Source of the DNA: Arenicellales bacterium
GTDB taxonomy: Bacteria > Pseudomonadota > Gammaproteobacteria > BMS3Bbin11
Assembly (NCBI GenBank): GCA_029287965.1
Contig: JARFQC010000005.1
Coordinates: 1 to 8,765, forward strand
Direction: 5' to 3'
DNA length: 8,765 nucleotides
Part shown: positions 1 through 5,186 of the stretch, in pieces
Layout: every line of letters starts with the position of its first letter
How positions within the stretch are numbered: position 1 is the stretch's first letter
Made by a program: the position numbers and the translations under genes
The notes under the pieces: model-generated
Seen by the model: only the letters and a program-made list of their open reading frames with translations
Told to the model about the DNA's origin: nothing
The model's database searches: none

Positions 1-296
1 ATCAGCAGGGCTGCCAGCAGGCGCATTACAAAGTGTCCACTGCCCGAGCCGACCAGCCCGAAAACTTCGGCTCCGAGCAGCCCGGCCAGCATCCCCATGA
101 CAGCATAACTGAACAGCCGCCCCAGGTTGTACGCCGTCACGTAGCCGAAGCGCTTCAGGTTGTTGTCGCGCGTCTCGGGGGGCAGGCTGTAGGATAATGC
201 GCCGATGATGCCGCCGCACATGCCGACGCAATGGATGCTGCTCGCCAGTCCGATAAGGATTGCGCCTATGGTCAGCGTGTAATTTATTTCAAACAT
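1..296 (-). CDS. TauE/SafE (DsbD_2-like) family membrane protein, N-terminal part, runs off left edge
   Basis: The reading frame starts at ATG 296 and stays open for 98 codons to the window edge, so the C-terminal part is missing. Residues 6-36 form a hydrophobic segment containing SSIHCVGMCGG (about residues 19-29). This His-Cys/Gly-Met-Cys-Gly-Gly signature is typical of the small transmembrane proteins annotated as sulfite exporter TauE/SafE family or cytochrome c biogenesis DsbD_2 family. A second membrane segment covers about residues 53-80 and a third begins near 89. These proteins sit in the inner membrane. The substrate is not known from sequence; the two cysteines suggest metal or thiol chemistry, which is inference. 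In Pseudomonas and relatives such a gene often lies near cbb3 oxidase assembly genes (ccoGHIS), hemN and anr/fnr. The start lies 37 bp after the stress-protein stop, so the two may be co-transcribed. The family call is fairly secure; the function is not. Confidence 0.8.
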   Translation of the reverse strand, partial: MFEINYTLTIGAILIGLASSIHCVGMCGGIIGALSYSLPPETRDNNLKRFGYVTAYNLGRLFSYAVMGMLAGLLGAEVFGLVGSGSGHFVMRLLAALL

Positions 297-303
297 TATG
301 TAT

Positions 304-320
304 TCCGGCCACGGGCCGGA
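304..320 (-). promoter_or_regulatory. Hairpin covering the ribosome-binding region of the TauE/SafE-like gene
   Basis: Seven-base inverted arms (TCCGGCC and GGCCGGA on the plus strand) flank a 3-nt loop at 311-313. In the minus-strand transcript the downstream arm contains GGA, the only Shine-Dalgarno-like bases upstream of ATG 296 (7 nt spacing). A folded hairpin would therefore mask the ribosome site. No U-run follows, so it is not a standard terminator. The structure is visible directly; a role in translation is inference. Confidence 0.4.
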
Positions 321-333
321 TCGTGGCGGATGC

Positions 334-777
334 CTAGTCAGGCATTTCTGCCGGCACGATCATAACCGGGCACTTTGCCTTATGCAGGATACCTTCACAG
401 ACGCTGCCGACGAGCACGCTGTAGAGTGCACCGTGGCCATGCGAACCCATGATGATCATATCGACATTCAGCTTGTCGGCCTCGTTGAGTATGGTCTGTA
501 TGCTGGGACCCTGGACCAGGATAGGTGTGACGTCTGTGCCCCGCTCTTCCAGCTCGATGGCCATCTTCTGAATGCCGCGATGCTCTTCACGCAGCTGCTC
601 GGCACGCCAGTCACGGACGTGTTGAGGTCCGATGTTAAGGCCGATGAAATCGGGATCCGGTGCCGCGACGTGGATCAGCCAGATCTTGCCGCCCATGCAC
701 TTTGAAACATTCTCGGCCTGTTTCAGGACGGTCATTGTGACGGGAGAAAAATCTACGGGTACGAGGATGTTTTTCAT
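334..777 (-). CDS. Universal stress protein, UspA family, ATP-binding type
   Basis: A complete single-domain Usp of 147 residues, the usual length for the family. The N-terminus MKNILVPVDFS gives the first beta strand with the conserved Asp (D9). Near the C-terminus, G111-x2-G114-x9-G124-S125 (within GSHGHGALYSVLVGS) matches exactly the nucleotide-binding pattern of ATP-binding Usp proteins such as MJ0577, followed by CPVMIVP as the last strand. These cytoplasmic, dimeric proteins accumulate under starvation, redox or respiratory stress; the specific partner is unknown. The start is well supported because a perfect AGGAGG lies 6 nt upstream of the ATG. The gene follows the patatin gene by 62 bp and precedes the TauE/SafE-like gene by 37 bp on the same strand. 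Usp genes are often found near microaerobic respiration genes, which fits that neighbour, but no FNR box is visible here. Confidence 0.93.
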   Translation of the reverse strand: MKNILVPVDFSPVTMTVLKQAENVSKCMGGKIWLIHVAAPDPDFIGLNIGPQHVRDWRAEQLREEHRGIQKMAIELEERGTDVTPILVQGPSIQTILNEADKLNVDMIIMGSHGHGALYSVLVGSVCEGILHKAKCPVMIVPAEMPD

Positions 778-783
778 GTATGG

Positions 784-789
784 CCTCCT
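784..789 (-). promoter_or_regulatory. Strong Shine-Dalgarno of the stress-protein gene
   Basis: AGGAGG on the minus strand, six bases before the ATG at 777. This fixes the start codon and predicts efficient translation independent of the upstream patatin gene. Confidence 0.85.
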
Positions 790-839
790 ATAAACATATT
801 AACATGCAGACAGGCCTGGCTTGTACATCAAACAACGCC

Positions 840-3059
840 TTACAGTATGCCGCCGATACGCAGGTAAATGCTGTTGTTGCCACTCTCCGCAACACCATAA
901 CCGGCATAGACGGGACCGAGGAAAGTTTCCAGTCCGATATATACGGCTGCGGCAAATTGCAGCTCATCGAAGCTGATCGTTTTTCTGTCCTCGAAGACAT
1001 CGCCATACTGAAGCGTGCCGCCCAGGTAGGCCGGCATCGACAGGACCGGGTTTATAACCCTCAGGTAGCCGGCTCTCAGCAATGCTGCATTCTGCGCCGC
1101 CAGCTGGTTGTCCGTGTAACCAGGCAATTCGAACAGGCCGCCAAGACGGAAGAAATTCTGGATCGGGGCCTGGCCGTTGTAGGTGGTCTCGACTCGCGCT
1201 GCCAGCTGCAGGGTATGCTTGCCCCAGGTATGCGCACCAAACAGGTCGGCGGCCACCTGGTCGAAATCATTGTCTGCCCCGAGCGATTCGCGCGAACCGA
1301 TCAGGTCGAGCCTGCCACGCAGTCCATAACGCGGGAAGAATATACTGTCGAGTGAATCATGGCGGCCGACAAAATATAATTCGCCTCCATCCACGTTGTC
1401 ATCCGGTATCGACGGATCACCGATAGTGACCTTGGTATCACCGTAGTAGCGCCGATAACCGAGCCTTGCATCGCCCAGGCTGCCGAATTCACGCCCCAGC
1501 GCCAGCGAGCCGCCGACACGCAATACGCGGGTTTCTGCGAGGATGTTACCGTCCTTGATCACATTGAACCGGTTGTTGACCAGGAAGCCTTTGGGCACGA
1601 CGAACCACGGCGAGCCGACTCCGAGCGGCTGATACAGTTCCGTTTCTATGCCCGGCTCTTCACCCAGAGCGAGGATGCTGCGCCATTCGCCATTGAGCCG
1701 GTTGAGCGGCATGCTGGTCAGACCAAATCGAATCGACAGATTGTTGTCGTTCGATAGATCACTCGACAGGCTCAAGCCGAATTGCAGGTAGTTGGGTCCC
1801 CAGGCCTTCTCGCGTGCGACAAGTACGATGCCGGTCCGGTTGCCCTGCTCATCAAGCCGGTACTGGACACTGTCGAAAGTGTCGAGGCCGTATATCCTGC
1901 CGATGTCTTGTTCCAGTGCCTCCAGGTCCAGTGGCTCGCCGACCTGCTGACGCAGCTTGCCGCGCAGGAATTCATCATCGACGTTCGAATCGTTATCAAC
2001 CTCGATGTATTCGATAATCGGCCTGCTTACGCCATCGGCCCGGGCCACTGCGATGCTGCCATCCCCCATGGGCAGCGCAAGGGATGCCAGCTTGTCCGTG
2101 TACTCGCGTGTTGCCGCTTCACCGAGTGGAATAAGTTTCATGGCACCGACAAAGTCGCCGGGTGAAAAGCCTTTCAATTCCGGTTTGATGAGCAGATCAT
2201 TCTCGCCTAGCTGCTTGACCTGGGCCTCCGTGTTCCGGTAGACCATGATGTTGGTCAACTGGGTGACGATATCCAGCGCCGAACTAAGTTCGTCTTCCTT
2301 CAGCAGCGGACTGCTGATGTCCACGGCAATAATGATATCGGCACCCATGGCCCTGACGACATCGACCGGCATGTTGTTGTTGATGCCGCCGTCGACCAGC
2401 AGCCGGTCGTCGAGTTCCACCGGCGTGAACACGCCGGGCACGGCCATGCTGGCACGCAGCGCCTGTGCCAGGCTGCCTTTGCCCAGTACCACCGTCTCGC
2501 TGCTGACGATATCCGACGCCACGGCCTTGAACGGGATGGGTAACTGGCTGAAATCCTTCGTGTCGGCAACCGGCAGCAGCAGACGCTGCAGTTCCAGTTC
2601 AAGTTTCTGGCCCCTGATCAGTCCCGCCGGCACCTGGACCTTGCCATCCTTGAAGCCGACGCTTTTATCGACCTGGAAAACAGCCTCATCGAACTTGCGC
2701 CGCATGGACAATTCTTTACGGGGCGGCGCATCACTGAGTACATTCGTCCAGTCGATGCTCAGGTACGCTTCCTCGAGCTGTGCCGCGTTCATGCCGGAAG
2801 CATACAAGCCACCCACGATCGCACCCATGCTGGTGCCGGCAATCATATCGACAGGAATACGCTGGCGTTCCAGTTCCCTGATGACACCGATATGCGCGAC
2901 ACCACGTGCGCCACCACCGCTGAGCACAAGCCCAATCCTGGGCCGGTTGCTCTCCGCCTCGTCAGCCATACCACTGATCGGTGCTGACATGAGAAACAGG
3001 GTGGCGGCCGCAACGGCCAGTTGAAATAAAGTCGTCCCGAGACGGAATAGGTATGCCAT
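840..3059 (-). CDS. PlpD-like patatin phospholipase/esterase with POTRA and outer-membrane barrel
   Basis: From ATG 3059 this encodes 739 residues. Residues 1-31 look like a Sec signal peptide (hydrophobic run LFQLAVAAATLFLMS, cleavage near SGMA/DEAE). Residues 41-260 are a patatin domain: oxyanion loop GGGARG (48-53), nucleophile elbow GTSMG with Ser77, and the second catalytic residue Asp223 in DGG. Residues about 347-418 resemble one POTRA repeat, and about 423-739 are alternating strands typical of a BamA/Omp85 16-strand barrel. This order matches PlpD of Pseudomonas aeruginosa, a type Vd autotransporter whose lipase domain acts on phospholipids at or outside the outer membrane. The frame stays open upstream to GTG 3131, but that extension would bury the signal peptide. 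The last residue is Leu (YLRIGGIL), whereas barrels of this kind usually end in an aromatic residue. Both catalytic residues are intact. The substrate, and whether the passenger is released, cannot be told. Confidence 0.92.
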   Translation of the reverse strand: MAYLFRLGTTLFQLAVAAATLFLMSAPISGMADEAESNRPRIGLVLSGGGARGVAHIGVIRELERQRIPVDMIAGTSMGAIVGGLYASGMNAAQLEEAYLSIDWTNVLSDAPPRKELSMRRKFDEAVFQVDKSVGFKDGKVQVPAGLIRGQKLELELQRLLLPVADTKDFSQLPIPFKAVASDIVSSETVVLGKGSLAQALRASMAVPGVFTPVELDDRLLVDGGINNNMPVDVVRAMGADIIIAVDISSPLLKEDELSSALDIVTQLTNIMVYRNTEAQVKQLGENDLLIKPELKGFSPGDFVGAMKLIPLGEAATREYTDKLASLALPMGDGSIAVARADGVSRPIIEYIEVDNDSNVDDEFLRGKLRQQVGEPLDLEALEQDIGRIYGLDTFDSVQYRLDEQGNRTGIVLVAREKAWGPNYLQFGLSLSSDLSNDNNLSIRFGLTSMPLNRLNGEWRSILALGEEPGIETELYQPLGVGSPWFVVPKGFLVNNRFNVIKDGNILAETRVLRVGGSLALGREFGSLGDARLGYRRYYGDTKVTIGDPSIPDDNVDGGELYFVGRHDSLDSIFFPRYGLRGRLDLIGSRESLGADNDFDQVAADLFGAHTWGKHTLQLAARVETTYNGQAPIQNFFRLGGLFELPGYTDNQLAAQNAALLRAGYLRVINPVLSMPAYLGGTLQYGDVFEDRKTISFDELQFAAAVYIGLETFLGPVYAGYGVAESGNNSIYLRIGGIL

Positions 3060-3090
3060 GGATCGTTGCCTGGTAGGTGCAGGGAAAAGC

Positions 3091-3129
3091 GGTAATCCGG
3101 TTTGTGTGCGGAATCGGCCGGATGTTACC
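3091..3129. promoter_or_regulatory. Imperfect inverted repeat upstream of the patatin gene
   Basis: GGTAATCCGG (3091-3100) is mirrored by CCGGATGTTACC (3118-3129); ten bases pair, with a two-base bulge and a 17-nt spacer. It lies 32-70 bp upstream of the patatin start, in the region shared with divergent pyrB. It could be an operator or a leader hairpin. No promoter hexamers for the patatin gene could be placed around it with confidence. Confidence 0.3.
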
Positions 3130-3181
3130 ACAGCGATGACGATTGGATACTGAACATCCCGGCCACTTGATGCGTGATATC

Positions 3182-3190
3182 TGCTATCTT
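3182..3190 (+). promoter_or_regulatory. Candidate extended -10 element for pyrB
   Basis: TGCTATCTT fits the extended -10 pattern TGnTAnnnT, and it lies 34 bp before the chosen pyrB ATG. No good -35 hexamer is found at 16-18 bp. Transcription would start near 3197, giving a leader of about 28 nt. That is too short for the pyrimidine-sensing attenuator seen before E. coli pyrBI, and no terminator hairpin is visible in the leader. Confidence 0.3.
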
Positions 3191-3224
3191 TGCGCCAGCC
3201 GATGATGACTACATATCACCAATC

Positions 3225-4163
3225 ATGAGCAGCCAGATGGACGAAATTTTCCATATTACTGAATCACAGCAGTTCAGCCGCAACGACCTTGATGAATTGT
3301 TCAACCAGGCCGACGCCATGGAGACGCTTGTCAAACACCGGGGCGTGACAGATACGCTCAAGGACAAGGTCATGGTGGTGCTCTTCTACCAGCCATCGAC
3401 GCGCACCCGGCTATCATTTGAAACTGCGATGTCACGCCTGGGCGGCAGCTACGTCTCGACCGAAAATGCCATGGAGTTCTCCTCCCATGCCAAGGGTGAA
3501 AGCCTGGAAGACACTATCCAGACGGTCGCCAACTACGGTGACGTGATCATCCTGCGCTACCACAAGGAAGGCGGCGCCAAGCGGGCTGCCCGCGTCAGTC
3601 CCGTGCCCGTTATAAACGCCGGTGACGGTCCCGGCCAGCACCCGACCCAGTCCCTGCTCGACATGTACACCATTCGCCGTGAGTTCGGCAGCTTCGAAGG
3701 CCTGAACATCACCCTGGTCGGCGACCTGAAAAACGGCCGCACCGTGCATTCACTGGCCTACATGCTGGCCAAGTATCCGATCGGCAAGATCTGCCTGGTT
3801 GCACCACCGTCCATCTCGATGCCACAGGGGCTGCTCGACTACCTTGAAAAACACGGCATCGACTACAACCAGAGTGACAGCCTCGCTGCAGTGGCCCCGC
3901 ACGCAGACGTGGTCTACTCCACGCGGCTGCAAAAGGAATACTTCGATGACCCGCGCGAGTTCGAAGCGGTTCAGGGCAAGTACGTGCTGAGCCAGGACAT
4001 CGTCGACACCATGCGCGAGAAGTCCATCATCCTGCACCCGCTGCCACGTAATGAAGAAATTCCCTACGTCGTCGATCACGACCCACGCGCGCGCTATTTC
4101 CCCCAGGTGCGCAACGGCCTTTACATGCGCATGGCATTGCTGAACAAGGTGTTCGGGCGCTAG
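3225..4163 (+). CDS. pyrB: Aspartate carbamoyltransferase, catalytic chain
   Basis: A 312-residue cytoplasmic enzyme that joins carbamoyl phosphate and L-aspartate to give N-carbamoyl-aspartate, the first committed step of de novo pyrimidine synthesis. Carbamoyl-phosphate motif STRTR is at residues 58-62, the mobile-loop Lys at about 90 (in HAKGES), HPTQ at 139-142, GRTVHSL from 171, and STRLQKE from 232 with the Arg/Gln pair used for aspartate. HPLPR at 271-275 separates it from ornithine carbamoyltransferase, which has HCLP there. All expected active-site residues are present and the length is normal for a catalytic chain. The frame is open upstream to GTG 3174, and another ATG lies at 3237. 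ATG 3225 is preferred because it follows the candidate -10 by a suitable distance and gives the usual N-terminal length, but no clear ribosome site marks any of them. No pyrI regulatory chain or pyrC-like partner follows; a REP array begins 7 bp after the stop, so pyrB appears to be transcribed alone. Confidence 0.96.
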   Translation: MSSQMDEIFHITESQQFSRNDLDELFNQADAMETLVKHRGVTDTLKDKVMVVLFYQPSTRTRLSFETAMSRLGGSYVSTENAMEFSSHAKGESLEDTIQTVANYGDVIILRYHKEGGAKRAARVSPVPVINAGDGPGQHPTQSLLDMYTIRREFGSFEGLNITLVGDLKNGRTVHSLAYMLAKYPIGKICLVAPPSISMPQGLLDYLEKHGIDYNQSDSLAAVAPHADVVYSTRLQKEYFDDPREFEAVQGKYVLSQDIVDTMREKSIILHPLPRNEEIPYVVDHDPRARYFPQVRNGLYMRMALLNKVFGR

Positions 4164-4170
4164 AAAGTGT

Positions 4171-4195
4171 TATCGCGATTGGCAATCGCTCCCAC
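4171..4195 (-). repeat. REP element 1 (GTGG type, singlet)
   Basis: Read on the minus strand: head GTGGGA, then perfect stem GCGATT / AATCGC around loop GCC, tail GATA. It begins 7 bp after the pyrB stop and lies head-to-head with element 2. In the pyrB transcript the stem forms equally well, so it could protect the mRNA 3' end. Confidence 0.82.
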
Positions 4196-4222
4196 CAAAC
4201 CTTGCCGGTGATATGAATAAAT

Positions 4223-4247
4223 GTGGGAGCGATAGCCTATCGCGATA
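4223..4247 (+). repeat. REP element 2 (GTGG type, left half of doublet A)
   Basis: Head GTGGGA, perfect stem GCGATA / TATCGC, loop GCC, tail GATA. Bases 4221-4233 are an exact inverted match to 4289-4301 in element 3, so the doublet can fold into one long hairpin. Confidence 0.85.
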
Positions 4248-4274
4248 TATCCATATCAGCATCTAAGTTATCCG

Positions 4275-4299
4275 ATTCGCGATCGATGATCGCTCCCAC
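4275..4299 (-). repeat. REP element 3 (GTGG type, right half of doublet A)
   Basis: Minus-strand head GTGGGA, perfect stem GCGATC / GATCGC, loop ATC, tail GAAT. The sixth stem pair differs from elements 1 and 2, yet pairing is kept. Confidence 0.85.
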
Positions 4300-4328
4300 A
4301 TTACCAATCACAAATAGATGGTTTAAAT

Positions 4329-4353
4329 GCAGGAGCGACGGCCTCGTCGCGAT
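4329..4353 (+). repeat. REP element 4 (GCAG variant, left half of doublet B)
   Basis: Head GCAGGA, perfect stem GCGACG / CGTCGC, four-base loop GCCT, tail GAT. Sixteen bases (4331-4346) are perfectly inverted at 4430-4445 in element 5. Confidence 0.83.
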
Positions 4354-4374
4354 AAATAGCACCGTACCAATACA

Positions 4375-4447
4375 ATCGCGACGACGACTGCATGGATGCA
4401 GGAGGTAGAGTAACGCATGGAGCAGTTACCGAGGCCGTCGCTCCTAC
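4375..4447 (-). repeat. REP element 5, split by a 48-nt insertion (right half of doublet B)
   Basis: On the minus strand, GTAGGAGCGACGGCCTC (4447-4431) and GTCGCGAT (4382-4375) together make a normal 25-nt element, but 48 nt separate them. The insertion holds two small palindromes: CTGCAT/ATGCAG with a 2-nt loop (4388-4401) and GTAAC/GTTAC with a 10-nt loop (4410-4429). On the plus strand it also contains ATGCAGGAG (4396-4404), identical to the bases leading into element 4, which suggests the insert includes a REP-head fragment. Confidence 0.72.
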
Positions 4448-4473
4448 GACTGATCCAGCCACCCAGGTTTATT

Positions 4474-4498
4474 GTAGGAGCGGTCGTCGGCCGCGAAT
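4474..4498 (+). repeat. REP element 6 (GTAG type, left half of doublet C)
   Basis: Head GTAGGA, stem GCGGTC / GGCCGC with one G-T pair, loop GTC, tail GAAT. This is close to the common Pseudomonas REP pattern headed GTAGGAGCGG. It matches element 7 in inverted orientation at 18 of 19 positions. Confidence 0.85.
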
Positions 4499-4525
4499 GG
4501 TTTTCGTGAAGCAACGTCAAAAGCT

Positions 4526-4556
4526 AAAAAAAAAGAATCGAGGCCGACGACCGCTG
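4526..4556 (-). terminator. Possible intrinsic terminator of tesA formed by REP 7 and a T-run
   Basis: Directly after the tesA stop the minus strand carries the REP 7 stem (GGTC/GGCC core), a 7-base gap, then nine T residues (plus-strand A-run 4526-4534). The layout resembles a rho-independent terminator, but the stem is short and set back from the U-tract, so efficiency is uncertain. Confidence 0.38.
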
Positions 4557-4560
4557 CTAC
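4536..4560 (-). repeat. REP element 7 (GTAG type), overlapping the tesA stop codon
   Basis: Minus-strand head GTAGCA, stem GCGGTC / GGCCTC with one mismatch, loop GTC. The TAG of the head (4559-4557) is the stop codon of tesA. The mismatched stem and the GTAGC head suggest a decaying copy of element 6. Confidence 0.78.
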
Positions 4561-5186
4561 AGAACAGGTTCGAGATGAGGCCACACATTATCCAGCAAAT
4601 ACGGCTGCGCCATTGCCGACGGGTGGATGCCATCGGCCTGCATCATGCCGGGCTCACCGTAAACGCCTTGCAGGAAGAACGGTACCAGGCTGACATCTTC
4701 CCTGTCGCCGAGACCCGAGTAGACCGCCATCAGGCTGTCACGATAGACCGGCCCGTAATTCATCGGGATCTGGATTTCGAACAGCAGCACATGCCTGGCC
4801 GTGCGCCGGCACAGCGAGATGATTTCTTCCAGGTTCGCCTTTAACTCGGCGGCCGGCAGTCCCTGCAGCCCGTCGTTGCCACCAAGTTCCACCAGGCATA
4901 GTTCAGGCCGGTACTGATCCTGTTTTCTGGCCAGCCGGGTCAAGGCGGTCCTGCTGGTATCACCACTGATACTGGCGTTTATTACCCGGTAAGAAGGGTT
5001 ATGCTTAGCAAGCCGTCCCTGCAATAATGCCGGCCACGATTCATCCAGGCCCATGCCGTAGGCGGCACTCAGGCTGTCACCGAGGATGAGTATCACCGGC
5101 TCCGCTGCACTGGCGGGACGGACCGCTGGCAGCGACAGGCACAGCGCGAGTACAAGTAACAACATTCTGTTTAAAGGAACAAACAT
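4557..5186 (-). CDS. tesA: Periplasmic acyl-CoA thioesterase I / lysophospholipase L1, SGNH family
   Basis: A 209-residue precursor close in length to E. coli TesA (208). Residues 1-27 are a signal peptide with Arg7 before a Leu-rich core and an ASA/AEP cleavage site. The SGNH blocks are complete: GDSLS with Ser38, SISGDTS with Gly75, GGND with Asn104, and DGIHP with Asp185 and His188. TesA hydrolyses thioesters and esters of long-chain fatty acids (acyl-CoA, lysophospholipids, some amino-acid esters) in the periplasm. It is divergent from ybbA-ybbP as in E. coli. ATG 5186 is preferred over ATG 5165 because the shorter form would lose the positive charge in the signal peptide; neither has a clear ribosome site. 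The start codon shares CATG with the ybbA start, so its promoter must lie inside ybbA. The stop codon lies in a REP element. Confidence 0.93.
   Translation of the reverse strand: MFVPLNRMLLLVLALCLSLPAVRPASAAEPVILILGDSLSAAYGMGLDESWPALLQGRLAKHNPSYRVINASISGDTSRTALTRLARKQDQYRPELCLVELGGNDGLQGLPAAELKANLEEIISLCRRTARHVLLFEIQIPMNYGPVYRDSLMAVYSGLGDREDVSLVPFFLQGVYGEPGMMQADGIHPSAMAQPYLLDNVWPHLEPVL
5175..5178 (+). promoter_or_regulatory. Shine-Dalgarno of ybbA, inside the tesA coding sequence
   Basis: AGGA, in AAAGGAAC, lies 6 nt before ATG 5185 and supports that start for ybbA. The same bases read on the minus strand encode residues 3-5 of the TesA signal peptide. Confidence 0.75.

Larger units (their letters stand above)
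4171..4560. repeat. REP/REPIN array between convergent pyrB and tesA
   Basis: This 390-bp stretch has no credible gene. It contains seven copies of a ~25-nt palindrome headed GTGG, GTAG or GCAG, followed by GAGCG or CAGCG, a stem-loop and usually a GCGA-type tail. Order and orientation are: one minus singlet, then three tail-to-tail doublets (77, 119 and 87 bp). Such elements are known from Pseudomonas and other gammaproteobacteria as REPs, and tail-to-tail doublets as REPINs, moved by RAYT transposases. They commonly lie between convergent genes and can act as transcript ends, mRNA stabilisers or gyrase sites. Family membership is by pattern only. Confidence 0.88.

Noticed and set aside
298..705. 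135-residue plus-strand frame opposite the stress-protein gene
   Set aside because: Antisense to a clearly conserved Usp; no independent evidence.
796..804. TGTTAATAT, an extended -10-like sequence before the stress-protein gene (minus strand)
   Set aside because: Transcription would begin at the Shine-Dalgarno itself (784-789), leaving no usable leader, and no -35 accompanies it.
780..1355. 191-residue plus-strand frame opposite the patatin barrel
   Set aside because: Antisense shadow of strong coding sequence with no family resemblance; it also starts in the stress-protein leader.
2245..3024. 259-residue plus-strand frame, very rich in Ser
   Set aside because: It is antisense to the conserved patatin domain. 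Its Ser/Thr/Ala-rich composition is what the complementary strand of a GC-rich gene gives, and it has no recognisable motif.
3060..3131. N-terminal extension of the patatin protein from GTG 3131
   Set aside because: The extra 24 residues would precede a good signal peptide, and ATG 3059 fits that signal peptide better.
4171..4560. Possible CRISPR array
   Set aside because: Repeats are palindromic, alternate in orientation, differ in sequence and have irregular spacing (15-36 bp gaps), which fits REPs and not CRISPR.
4223..4844. Short plus-strand frames across the REP array and the end of tesA
   Set aside because: They read through REP palindromes and antisense tesA; their arginine-rich products reflect repeat sequence, not a protein family.
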